A stretch of 64,000 bases of DNA from Candidatus Sulfotelmatobacter sp. (GTDB lineage Bacteria > Acidobacteriota > Terriglobia > Terriglobales > Acidobacteriaceae), in the NCBI GenBank assembly GCA_030041475.1, contig JASHNU010000038.1, positions 1 to 64,000 of the forward strand, in the 5' to 3' direction. Below are positions 44,201 to 52,758 of this stretch, piece after piece; position 1 is the first letter of the stretch, and every line of letters begins with the position of its first letter. The notes beneath the pieces are model-generated. The model saw only the letters and a list, made by a program, of their open reading frames with translations. It did not search any database and was not told where the DNA came from. The translations under genes and the position numbers were made by a program.

Positions 44201-45565
44201 ATGGCAATTGCAACGATTAACCCGGCTACCGGCGAAGTCATCAAAACATTCCAGCCGCTGTCCGACGCCGAGATCGAAAAGAAAGTGCAGCTGGCGGTAA
44301 GCGTGTTCAAGTCAGAGCGCAAGACTCCGTTTGCCGTGCGCGCCCAGCGCATGCGCAAGGCGGCCGAGATCGTCGAGCGGGACAAAGAGAAGTTTGCCCA
44401 TCTGATGACGCTCGAAATGGGCAAGCCCTGCAAGCAGGCATTGGCCGAGGCTGTAAAGTGCACGACGGCGTGCACGTTCTACGCCGAAAACGCCGAGAAG
44501 ATCATGGCCGACGAGGTCGTCGACACGGGCGCGAAGAAAAGTTTCGTCCGCTATCTGCCGCTTGGACCCGTCCTCGCTGTGATGCCGTGGAATTTTCCCT
44601 TCTGGCAGGTCTTTCGATTTGCTGCGCCCGCATTGATGGCCGGCAACGTGGGCTTGCTGAAGCACGCCTCGAACGTGCCGCAGTGCGCGCTGGCGATTGA
44701 GCAGATTTTCCTGGAGGCCGGCTTTCCCGAGGGCGTGTTTCAGACGTTGCTGATCGGCTCCGGCGCAGTCGACGCGCTCCTGAACGATCCGCGCATCCGC
44801 GCGGCGACGTTGACCGGGAGCGAGCAGGCCGGCATCCAGGTGGGCGTGGGCGCAGCCAAGCGGATCAAGAAAGTTGTGCTCGAGCTAGGCGGCAGCGATC
44901 CGTTCATCGTCATGCCCAGCGCCGATCTCGACGCTCTGCTCGATACGGCGGTCTTCGCCCGCATCCAGAACAACGGCCAATCGTGCATTGCCGCCAAGCG
45001 TTTTATTGTGGCCGAGCCGATCGCCGACGAATTTGAAAAGAAGTTCGTGGCGAAAATGCAGAACCTGAAGGTGGGCGACCCATTCGACGAGAAGACCGAA
45101 CTGGGCCCGCTCTCCAGCGCTGACGCAGTCAAGGATCTCGACGCCGATGTGCAAAAGAGCGTGAAGGCGGGGGCCAAGCTGTTGACCGGCGGTCATCCCC
45201 TGCAGCGCGCGGGGAATTATTACGCGCCGACCGTGCTGACCAACATTCCGAAGAACTCGCCGGCGTACGGAGAAGAATTCTTTGGCCCGGTAGCCTCGAT
45301 TTTCCGGGTGAAGGATCAGGATGAGGCGATCCGCATCGCCAACGATGTCCGGTTCGGCCTGGGCGCCAGCGTTTGGACGAACGACGAGAAGGAACGCGAG
45401 CGCTTCATCAACGAAATCGATGCGGGGATGGTGTTCGTCAACAAAATGGTGGCTTCTGACCCGCGCATTCCTTTCGGAGGGGTGAAGGCGTCCGGCCACG
45501 GGCGGGAATTGAGCGCGGTCGGGATGCGGGAGTTCCTGAACGCAAAGACGGTGTGGATCGCGTAG
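44201..45565 (+). CDS. NAD(P)+-dependent aldehyde dehydrogenase (succinate-semialdehyde dehydrogenase-like)
   Basis: A 454-aa ALDH with the PWNFPFWQ motif, cofactor loop TGSEQAGIQVG, catalytic glutamate in LELGGSDPFIV, catalytic cysteine in NNGQSCIAAKR and EEFFGPVAS. The short N-terminus and NGQSCIAAKR form resemble GabD2/YneI-type succinate-semialdehyde dehydrogenases. Substrate is inferred. It diverges from the aldolase gene with a 220-bp gap. Confidence 0.88.
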   Translation: MAIATINPATGEVIKTFQPLSDAEIEKKVQLAVSVFKSERKTPFAVRAQRMRKAAEIVERDKEKFAHLMTLEMGKPCKQALAEAVKCTTACTFYAENAEKIMADEVVDTGAKKSFVRYLPLGPVLAVMPWNFPFWQVFRFAAPALMAGNVGLLKHASNVPQCALAIEQIFLEAGFPEGVFQTLLIGSGAVDALLNDPRIRAATLTGSEQAGIQVGVGAAKRIKKVVLELGGSDPFIVMPSADLDALLDTAVFARIQNNGQSCIAAKRFIVAEPIADEFEKKFVAKMQNLKVGDPFDEKTELGPLSSADAVKDLDADVQKSVKAGAKLLTGGHPLQRAGNYYAPTVLTNIPKNSPAYGEEFFGPVASIFRVKDQDEAIRIANDVRFGLGASVWTNDEKERERFINEIDAGMVFVNKMVASDPRIPFGGVKASGHGRELSAVGMREFLNAKTVWIA

Positions 45566-45618
45566 CGGGGCGGGACTGAGCAGGGCATTTCGGCGAGCCG
45601 GCGCGGTCGCGTTGGAGC

Positions 45619-45981
45619 TTACGGAGCCTCTGCGTCTGCCTGCCTTTTGACCACTGTCGACACGGGTGTCGCTGCTTCCGATACCAGATCCAGCCACGGG
45701 CAATCGTCCGCAGCCACGCGGTGAACTGCAATCTGCAATCTGTCACCGGTTCCGTCGTACCGCACCCAGACGACACGGAAACGCGCCTTCTTGCCCGCAT
45801 AGACGATTCCCACCAGATCCCCGGACTGCAGGTCGATGTCGATTCCTGACAACAGAGCCCCGCTCAGGCTGACGTCACGAGCACGGGCCGGTTGCATAAA
45901 GCACTCCCCGTGAGTGTCCACGCCCCACACCATGAGCTCCACATCCGTATCGAGGCGGGGTTCTTTTCGGCGGTCGATCAT
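45619..45981 (-). CDS. PilZ-domain protein
   Basis: A 120-aa single-domain PilZ protein: MIDRRKEPRLD gives the RxxxR motif, DVSLSGALLSG the D/NxSxxG motif. It would bind cyclic-di-GMP. ATG 45981 fits the family N-terminus; the open frame continues 71 codons upstream without similarity. Confidence 0.8.
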   Translation of the reverse strand: MIDRRKEPRLDTDVELMVWGVDTHGECFMQPARARDVSLSGALLSGIDIDLQSGDLVGIVYAGKKARFRVVWVRYDGTGDRLQIAVHRVAADDCPWLDLVSEAATPVSTVVKRQADAEAP

Positions 45982-46348
45982 GCAAGTCTCATAAGCCCAA
46001 CTGCCTGTGCCGTACGCGGAGTTGCCAGCGAGCGATGACTGCCACGAATTCGTGGGCAGCCGGATTTTCGTGCGGCGGACAACCAGATCACGGCGACGAC
46101 GAAGAATGATGGCGAATGGCGATTGCCGAGGCCCAGGCGATTGGTTGGGGAGCGGCGCAATGGTCCAGCTCGTGTCAGATACCTGGACTCGCAATGCCTA
46201 TCGCTGGTTTCAGGGTAGCGGGGGCGGTCATGGGAGTAAAGCGACCTTAGCCAGTTCTAATGCGCATACTTGGGGCGGAATTCCGATCTGGGAAGGTGCC
46301 AGGTCGGGAAAGAATCTGCCCAACCGAGCCACATCTTTTGGAACCTCC
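45982..46348. other. Intergenic region between the PilZ gene and rph
   Basis: No gene is supported in these 367 bases. The one structure noted is a near-perfect palindrome, CTGCC-ACGAATTCGT-GGGCAG, at 46039-46059, about 60 bp upstream of the PilZ start; it could be an operator or a terminator for rph transcription. Confidence 0.45.
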
Positions 46349-47086
46349 TTACTGCCTCAGCGTCAGCGCACTCAGCACCGCCTGCTGCTTGGCGATCAGC
46401 CGCTGCACGCCCTGGCGCGCCAGCGCCAGCATCTTCGCCAGTTGCTGCTCGTCAAAGACCTGGTGCTCGGCCGTGGCCTGCACTTCCACTATTTTGTGGC
46501 TGGCGGTCATGACGAAATTCATGTCCACATCGGCGCGCGAGTCTTCTTCGTAGCAGAGGTCGAGCAGAATCTCCCCGTCCACAATTCCCACGCTGACGGC
46601 TGCGACAAAATCCTTCAGCGGAGCGGAAGTCAGCGTTCCCGCCTCTACTAATTTTTCTAGCGCCAGCCCCAGCGCGACGAACGCGCCAGTGATCGAGGCC
46701 GTCCGCGTGCCGCCGTCGGCTTGAATGACATCGCAGTCGATCCAGATCGTTCGCTCGCCCAGGCGGGCCAGGTCGGTGACGGCTCGCAGGCTGCGGCCGA
46801 TCAGGCGCTGGATCTCGTGTGTGCGCCCGCTGGGTCGGCCTTTCGCGACTTCGCGCGGCGTGCGGGTCAGCGTGGAGCGTGGCAGCATGCTGTACTCGCT
46901 TGAGATCCAGCCTCTTCCTGAATTGCGCAAGAACTGCGGGACGGCCTCTTCAATCGAAGCGGTGCAGATCACGCGCGTATTGCCCACTTCAATGAGCACT
47001 GAGCCCTCGGCCGTGCTGATGAACCCCGGCGTGATCGTGACGGGACGGAGCTGGTCGGGGGAGCGATTATCCGAGCGATAGAACAT
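46349..47086 (-). CDS. rph: Ribonuclease PH
   Basis: A 245-aa phosphorolytic 3' exoribonuclease that trims tRNA precursors. Family segments: [85 protein letters not shown] and [22 protein letters not shown] 47086 gives the usual N-terminus. Confidence 0.96.
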   Translation of the reverse strand: MFYRSDNRSPDQLRPVTITPGFISTAEGSVLIEVGNTRVICTASIEEAVPQFLRNSGRGWISSEYSMLPRSTLTRTPREVAKGRPSGRTHEIQRLIGRSLRAVTDLARLGERTIWIDCDVIQADGGTRTASITGAFVALGLALEKLVEAGTLTSAPLKDFVAAVSVGIVDGEILLDLCYEEDSRADVDMNFVMTASHKIVEVQATAEHQVFDEQQLAKMLALARQGVQRLIAKQQAVLSALTLRQ

Positions 47087-47139
47087 GGTCGAATTGTAAG
47101 CCACGTTGAGCGACAGAAAACGAAACGGAGAACTTCATA

Positions 47140-47168
47140 TTGACAATAGATATATCGTTAGATATATT
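47140..47168 (+). promoter_or_regulatory. Sigma70 promoter of padR overlapped by an AGATATAT repeat (likely auto-operator)
   Basis: TTGACA (47140-47145), 17 bases, TATATT (47163-47168): a near-consensus promoter. Between and over the -10 lies the direct repeat AGATATAT-CGTT-AGATATAT (47148-47167), which also includes the palindrome GATATATC. Placement over the promoter suggests repression by the PadR protein encoded downstream. Confidence 0.7.
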
Positions 47169-47220
47169 AAACGTAAGATCGAAAGAAAATCAGATCGAAA
47201 GAAAAGGAGTTTCAAAACAA

Positions 47221-47775
47221 ATGTACGGAAGATGTGGAAATTGGTGGGGTGGTCGATTCGCAACGCCGTTTATGGGTGCTGGTTTTCCCTGGGGCCGCGG
47301 AGGCCGCTGGGGAAGGTTCTTCGGTCCAGGAGAAATTCGCTTGGCGCTACTCTCCCTGCTCGAGAGCGGGCCCAAGCACGGCTACGAACTGATGAAAGAA
47401 TTGGAGTCGAAATCGGGCGGCGTTTACAAAGCGAGTGCGGGCGCGATTTATCCGGCGCTGCAGCAGATCGAAGACGAAGGCCTGGTCAGGTCCGATCAGT
47501 CAGAGGGAAAGCGGAAATATTCGCTCACTGACGCGGGCAAGGCCGAGGTTCAACGCGAAGTCGAGACGATCAAGCGAATCTGGTTCCGCGCCCAGGAGGC
47601 GGGCAGCTGGCTGATCGGACCGGAGGGTGGCGAAATTGCGCGTCCGGCAGCGGCTGTGCTGAAAGTGGCCCTCCGTGCTGCATCGAAGCACTACAGCGAC
47701 TCGGCCAAGATCAACAAGCTGCGCGAAATTCTGGAGCGGGCAAAGCTGGAGATCGAGACGCTGGAAAAATCGTAG
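47221..47775 (+). CDS. PadR-family transcriptional regulator
   Basis: A 184-aa regulator. A Gly/Trp-rich leader (MYGRCGNWWGGRF...GRWGRFFGPG) precedes the PadR winged helix: EIRLALLSLLESGPKHGYELMKELESKSGGVYKASAGAIYPALQQIEDEGLV, then a C-terminal helical dimerisation region. ATG 47221 lies behind AAGGAG. The frame extends upstream into the promoter and is rejected there. Ligand unknown. Confidence 0.9.
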   Translation: MYGRCGNWWGGRFATPFMGAGFPWGRGGRWGRFFGPGEIRLALLSLLESGPKHGYELMKELESKSGGVYKASAGAIYPALQQIEDEGLVRSDQSEGKRKYSLTDAGKAEVQREVETIKRIWFRAQEAGSWLIGPEGGEIARPAAAVLKVALRAASKHYSDSAKINKLREILERAKLEIETLEKS

Positions 47776-47788
47776 CAGCGAAAATCGG

Positions 47789-47852
47789 CCGCGGATTTTC
47801 ACGGATCGACACGGATTAAGCAATATCTGTAAAAATCCATGTGAATCCGTGG
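47789..47852. repeat. Inverted repeat element between padR and the GerMN gene
   Basis: CCGCGGATTTTCACGGAT (47789-47806) pairs with ATCCATGTGAATCCGTGG (47835-47852) with few mismatches. It lies between convergent genes and may end transcription from both sides. Elements reading ATCCGTGTnAATCCGTGG are frequent in many bacterial genomes. Confidence 0.55.
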
Positions 47853-47906
47853 CTAAGAAGTTTCACTTGTGCTCGTGAAGCTCAGATTTTTTGCTGCGCC
47901 CCCGCG

Positions 47907-48503
47907 TTACTGTCCCGATTGCAGCTGCGCCGCCAGTTGGTTCACCGCGGTCACGTCATAGAAATCGGAAACGTCGGCGTGACCGGCGAGCGTTTCGCGC
48001 TGCTTGCCATCCACCAGAATCTTAACCTTTGAAACGCCAGGCGTGTTGACCGAGATCGTGTGGATGAGCGACGCGACCGTGAGTTCTTCCACCAGCACGC
48101 CGGAGCGGTGCGTGTCGGCGAAGGCGGCGTTCAAGTCGATCACGGCCACACCGGGATCGACCAGAAAAATGCTGCGCACGTCGGCGCCCGAGCCCAGAGC
48201 GTGAGGCGAGTTCTTGTCGAGATAGATCGACAACAGCGCTCGCAGCAATTCTTCTGCCCGCTGCTGGCGCCCCGAAGGCATGGGAATCTGCGCCGATTCC
48301 GCCCGCAGGCTGCCATCCTCGTCGAAGGCAACGAACAAAGTCACACGCTCGGTCGGACCGGCCACGGGAGGCGCGAGGGGACGGGTATCGTTCGTCGCGA
48401 CGGATGTCGCCGCCGTTTTGCGCATGCGCCAGGCATAGACGGTCATCGCCGTCACCGCCACGAGCAGCACCGCCATCGCGATCAGCAGGTGACGCGGGAT
48501 CAT
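47907..48503 (-). CDS. GerMN-domain membrane-anchored protein
   Basis: A 198-aa protein with an N-terminal membrane segment (LLIAMAVLLVAVTAMTVYAW) and a GerMN (sporulation/germination-type) domain: VTLFVAFDEDGSLRAES, LLRALLS, VDPGVAVIDLNAAFAD and VSKVKILVDGKQRETLAG. In non-sporulating bacteria such proteins accompany cell-wall amidases; here it follows one after 34 bp. Confidence 0.85.
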   Translation of the reverse strand: MIPRHLLIAMAVLLVAVTAMTVYAWRMRKTAATSVATNDTRPLAPPVAGPTERVTLFVAFDEDGSLRAESAQIPMPSGRQQRAEELLRALLSIYLDKNSPHALGSGADVRSIFLVDPGVAVIDLNAAFADTHRSGVLVEELTVASLIHTISVNTPGVSKVKILVDGKQRETLAGHADVSDFYDVTAVNQLAAQLQSGQ

Positions 48504-48537
48504 GATCCGGACCTAATCGGCTGCATGGCCGTCATCC

Positions 48538-50010
48538 TCATGGCGCGGCTCCGAGTTGATTCTTGGCAGCGGCGATCGCCGTCGCCACGGCGCTGGTGAC
48601 GAGTTGTTGGTAGTCCGGTGCCGTCAATTGCGCAAGGTCCGATCCCTGCGGCGCGACTTCGACTGCGATAGCTGCCCCGGTGACATTGTTCAGCGGGCGC
48701 AGCGGGGCGGTGAGAGTGCGAACCGGAATCTGGCGCTTCTGCAGTTCGGCTGCGACCGCGCTGACCGCGCTCTGGCTCAGGGGCAGCCAGGCGCGCTGCG
48801 CGGTTGTCCACGAGAGGAATGCGCCGCTGTCGTCTTCGCGGTAAGGCAGGAGCGCCGTGTATAGGCGAACGCCCCGCCCGTTGGAAGCCGCGTGCAATGC
48901 AATGTAGATCGCGGCGTGATCTGCGTTGGCGAAGGCGGCGCGCTGGTCAACTGACAAATTCGTGTCGGAGTCGCGCAAGACCAGGGTTGTGATGCCGCGG
49001 CTTTCGAGTTCCTGGCGCAGGCTGCGGGCCAGGGCGACAGTGACGTCTTTTTCCGTCAGCGTGGGGCTCAGAGTTTCGCCATGATCGTCTCCGCCGTGGC
49101 TGGCGTCGACTACGGCAAAATAGCGGCGTGCGACCGGAGCCGATGGTGCGTTCGCCGCCGGGCCAGGCGATGCGGCGGGTGCGGTTGCGGGCGCTGTTAC
49201 GGGCGCAGGGGTCGCGGGTACCGGTTGTGGCACATTTTGTGTCACGTTGGAATTCGGCGCCGCAGATGTCGGCGAGATTACGATGCTTCGTCCGCCGTTG
49301 GTGAACGTAGCGATCACCGGGATGGTGGAATTGACGGTCACGACCGCCACTCCATTTCCCTCGCTGTAGCTGGCGGACGGGATGGACTTGCTGCCGAAAG
49401 TCAACGTGGGCAGGGCCGGGGCGACGACAGGCTCGTGCGAGAACGTCATCCGCAGCATGCCCGGCTCTGTCGCGATCGTGGGATTTACAGGCGCCGTGAA
49501 ATTGAAAACCAGCCGCGGCGGATTTTCCCCGGCCAGCGAGGCCGTAAAGTGTGTCGCAACGCTACCAATGAACAAACGCCCCGAAGCTTCGTGAAGCGTG
49601 ACCGGTCCGCCGAGAATGCGCGGCAGCAGAGAACTGAGCGAGGAGAGCGGAACCAGGCCGCGGTCGTTCTGCATCAGAAACCTTGCGCCCAGGTCAGCGT
49701 CGCGGCCTTCGAGGCGTGCGTGTGTTTTTCCCACCTGGAACTCGCCTTCCACATGGTTGTAGCGCAGGCGCCAGCGCTGGCCGTCGAATTTGGCGCTCAC
49801 TCTACCCAGCGGTTCCAGCAATTCGAGCAGGCCGACGTAGTCGTGCGCCTCGTGCACGACCAGTGGAAGTGAATAGTTGGCTGCGACAGAATAGACGGAT
49901 AGATGTTTCTCCGGCGTCGCGCCGGAAAGCAGAAAGGCGCACGCCAGAAAAAGCGTTGCGACGAGCACCAGTCGGCGGGAGCGGCTAATCCAGCATCTAG
50001 TCCAGGGCAT
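48538..50010 (-). CDS. N-acetylmuramoyl-L-alanine amidase (Amidase_3) with N-terminal targeting domain
   Basis: A 490-aa exported protein: signal segment (LVLVATLFLACAFLLSG), copper-amine-oxidase-N/AMIN-like beta domains (about 35-250), an Ala/Pro-rich linker, and an Amidase_3 domain. Zinc ligands are present as DASHGGDDHGE, TEKDVTVALA (Glu) and ALHAAS, with a C-terminal glutamate in AIAVEVAP. It would cleave peptide stems from peptidoglycan in cell separation. Its start overlaps the end of the DUF1015 gene by 14 bp. Confidence 0.88.
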   Translation of the reverse strand: MPWTRCWISRSRRLVLVATLFLACAFLLSGATPEKHLSVYSVAANYSLPLVVHEAHDYVGLLELLEPLGRVSAKFDGQRWRLRYNHVEGEFQVGKTHARLEGRDADLGARFLMQNDRGLVPLSSLSSLLPRILGGPVTLHEASGRLFIGSVATHFTASLAGENPPRLVFNFTAPVNPTIATEPGMLRMTFSHEPVVAPALPTLTFGSKSIPSASYSEGNGVAVVTVNSTIPVIATFTNGGRSIVISPTSAAPNSNVTQNVPQPVPATPAPVTAPATAPAASPGPAANAPSAPVARRYFAVVDASHGGDDHGETLSPTLTEKDVTVALARSLRQELESRGITTLVLRDSDTNLSVDQRAAFANADHAAIYIALHAASNGRGVRLYTALLPYREDDSGAFLSWTTAQRAWLPLSQSAVSAVAAELQKRQIPVRTLTAPLRPLNNVTGAAIAVEVAPQGSDLAQLTAPDYQQLVTSAVATAIAAAKNQLGAAP

Positions 50011-51313
50011 ATGCGGTGAGACCGCTCAGCAGTTTGGGATAGAAATCGGTAGATTTCTGCGGCATGACTTCCCCGGCAAAGGCCACGTCACGCACCTGCT
50101 GCACCGGGCACGGATTCATCAGGAATGCGATGTTCGCCGGTCCATGCTTAGCCGAAGCAGTGCGAACCTGCGCCAGGGCCTCGGAAGCCTCCCGCAGATA
50201 GGACAGGTTCTGCTGGTTGCGAATGGATTCCTCCGAGAGCTTCAAGATTCCCTCAAGGATGACTTTGTGCAGTTGCACGACATCGAGCGACCTTTGCCGT
50301 GCCGAGAGTCCGGCGAGAAATTGCGAAGCCGCCGTTTTGGGAGAATGCAACACAAATGCGCTTTTCGACGTGACTACCAGCAGAGCCGTTCCCGCGCGGC
50401 CACGCTCTCGAAGCAGTGAGGTCGCGCAGTTCGGTTCGATTGCGGCCTTGGTTTCTTCGATCTGGAAAAATTCGGAGCAGGATTTCCGAAACTCCTCCTC
50501 CGAAAATGAAGCGAGCGAATGCGCCACGCGATGTGTCGGCAGAATCAGCAGGCCGGGATCGTTCATGTTGACGAAGGTCATCATGGCGAATTCGTGCGGA
50601 GCCTGCGGGTTGGAACTTTCCGCGGCTGCCCGGCATTCATTTCTATAGTTGAGCGCGGTCTCGTAACGGTGATGGCCGTCCGCAATGACCAATTTCTTGT
50701 TGCGCATCTCCTTTTGCAACGAGTCGAGTACGGCCGGCTGGGAGACTCGCCACACGCGATGCGCGACGCCGTACTCATCGGAAACGTCAATCGTGGGGTC
50801 GTCTGCCGTCTCAGGCGAGAACAGTGCCTCGATCTCGCCCGAATCCTCATATAACAGGAACAACTGCTCATAGTGCACGCGTGTGGCGCGCAACAGCTCC
50901 AGCCTGTCGGCCTTGGGCTTGGAGAGCGTCTGCTCATGCCGGAAAACAACTCTCGCTGAATAATCTTCTACCCGGCCCAGGGCAATAAATCCGCGCCGCT
51001 CCCGGCTCGCTCCCGAAGGGGCCGAAAATGTCTGACGGTAGACGTACACCGAAGGAGCGTCATCCTGCACCAGAATTCCGTCGTTTCGCCACACCCTGCC
51101 ATACTCGGCTGCGCGGGTATACACATTGCTGGCCGGATTGTCTTCCGCTTCGCGGCGGCCCAGGATGATTCGTACCAGGTTATAAGGGCTGGCGGCGTAA
51201 TACCGCTCCTGCATAGCCGGAGTGATCTTATCGTAAGGCTGTGTAAGCACTTGTGCTGCGGCTACCCGCGCAGGATCGTAGCGAAGCGCACGAAAGGGAA
51301 GAACGTCGGCCAT
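49997..51313 (-). CDS. DUF1015-family protein
   Basis: A 438-aa cytoplasmic protein of the DUF1015 family. Typical segments: ADVLPFRALRYD, VLTQPYDKITPAMQERYYAASPYNLVRIILG, GFIALGRVEDYS, VIADGHHRYETALNYR and FAMMTFVNMNDPGLLILPTHR. Biochemical role is not established; the HHRYETA motif is characteristic. ATG 51313 is chosen over an upstream start that adds 11 residues. Confidence 0.88.
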   Translation of the reverse strand: MADVLPFRALRYDPARVAAAQVLTQPYDKITPAMQERYYAASPYNLVRIILGRREAEDNPASNVYTRAAEYGRVWRNDGILVQDDAPSVYVYRQTFSAPSGASRERRGFIALGRVEDYSARVVFRHEQTLSKPKADRLELLRATRVHYEQLFLLYEDSGEIEALFSPETADDPTIDVSDEYGVAHRVWRVSQPAVLDSLQKEMRNKKLVIADGHHRYETALNYRNECRAAAESSNPQAPHEFAMMTFVNMNDPGLLILPTHRVAHSLASFSEEEFRKSCSEFFQIEETKAAIEPNCATSLLRERGRAGTALLVVTSKSAFVLHSPKTAASQFLAGLSARQRSLDVVQLHKVILEGILKLSEESIRNQQNLSYLREASEALAQVRTASAKHGPANIAFLMNPCPVQQVRDVAFAGEVMPQKSTDFYPKLLSGLTAYALD

Positions 51314-51570
51314 AGGAAACCCTTGATTGTAACAAGATGGGGGCAACAGAATGGCGTAGCCAAAGGACCGCTACTGTCTGAAATCAGTCAATTCACCAAG
51401 TGCACAGGACGGCGGCATGGCTCGCGAAAACCGGTCCGTGAGCCGGTCCGCGGGCGCCTGAGCCGAGAAGAACATCGGCGTGCGGCTTCGGGAACCTGTG
51501 ACGGATTTTTGACAAAAAACCCTGACCCGCGCGGTGAAAGCTGTGCTAACATCCGCGGCAGAGAGGACGT

Positions 51571-52758
51571 ATGGCCCGCCCGAATTACGGGTCCCGGTCA
51601 TCTTGCCCGCAGGCCCTAATCCGTAACGTCTATACCGATCTGCTTGGGGATCCGGCTGCCATGGCGTTGCCCGAAAACGCTTCTGGCCAAGGTTGGGTGG
51701 GGACCTTCACGCGGCTGCCGTTTGTTCTCACCTTCATCGCGCTGCTTTTTTTCAATATCGCTTCCTTCTTCACTATCGCTTCCTTTGCGCAGACCGACGT
51801 GAATGACGTTCACATCGTGCCGCACGAAGTGAAATCGAAGGATGTCCCCAAAGAAGAAGTTCCCAAGGAAAACGCTGGCGGCCAGAATCTGCTCGCCACC
51901 AACTCGAAGCTAAGCGCCCGCGTGCGGCCGCTGAAGGTGGACGTCGATTTGGTGCTAGTTCCGGTCACCATCACCGATCCCATGAACCGGTTGGTTACAG
52001 GGCTCGAGAAAGAAAATTTCCAGCTGTTCGAAGGCAATGCGCAACAAGAGATCCGGACGTTCTCCAGCGAAGATGCTCCCGTGTCGCTGGGGGTCATTTT
52101 CGATTCCAGCGGCAGCATGACCAGCAAGATGGATCGCGCCAAGGAAGCGGTCATGGAATTCTTCAAGACTGCCAATCCGCAGGACGAGTTTTTCATGATC
52201 ACTTTTTCCGACGAACCGGAGGAAGTGAGCGACTTCACCAGTTCCGTGGACGAGATCCAGAACAAGCTGGTCTTCGCCGTGCCCCGCCGGCGCACCGCTC
52301 TGCTCGACGCCATTTATATGGGTGTAAGCAAGATGCGACAGGCCAAATACGCGAAGAAAGCGCTGCTGATTATTTCCGATGGCGGCGACAATCACAGCCG
52401 GTACACGGAAAACGAAATCAAGTCCGTGGTGAAGGAAGCCGACGTGATGATCTACGCCATCGGCATCTACGATCATTTCTTCGCCACCCAGGAGGAGCGG
52501 CTGGGACCGGAGTTGCTGAGTGAAATCACCGAACTGACGGGAGGCCGCGCCTTCACCGTCGACAACCCCAACGACCTGGGTGACGTGGCCACCAAGATCG
52601 GCATCGAACTGCGCAACCAATACGTGCTGGGGTACCGGCCCGGCAAAATTGTGCGCGATGGCAAATGGCGTAAGATAAAAGTGAAGCTATTGCCGCCGAA
52701 AGGACTGCCGCCGCTTCGGGTGTATGCCAGGACGGGATATTACGCCCCTGCTGAATAG
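51571..52758 (+). CDS. VWA-domain protein of the acidobacterial type (first of a pair)
   Basis: A 395-aa exported protein: hydrophobic segment near residues 48-70 (LPFVLTFIALLFFNIASFF), a beta domain (VDLVLVPVTITDPMNRLVTGLEKENFQLFEGN), then a von Willebrand A domain with the metal-site motif DSSGSM and the TALLDAIYMG and ISDGGDNHSRY segments. It matches the VWFA-related acidobacterial domain family of unknown function. The start could also be ATG 51661. Confidence 0.87.
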   Translation: MARPNYGSRSSCPQALIRNVYTDLLGDPAAMALPENASGQGWVGTFTRLPFVLTFIALLFFNIASFFTIASFAQTDVNDVHIVPHEVKSKDVPKEEVPKENAGGQNLLATNSKLSARVRPLKVDVDLVLVPVTITDPMNRLVTGLEKENFQLFEGNAQQEIRTFSSEDAPVSLGVIFDSSGSMTSKMDRAKEAVMEFFKTANPQDEFFMITFSDEPEEVSDFTSSVDEIQNKLVFAVPRRRTALLDAIYMGVSKMRQAKYAKKALLIISDGGDNHSRYTENEIKSVVKEADVMIYAIGIYDHFFATQEERLGPELLSEITELTGGRAFTVDNPNDLGDVATKIGIELRNQYVLGYRPGKIVRDGKWRKIKVKLLPPKGLPPLRVYARTGYYAPAE

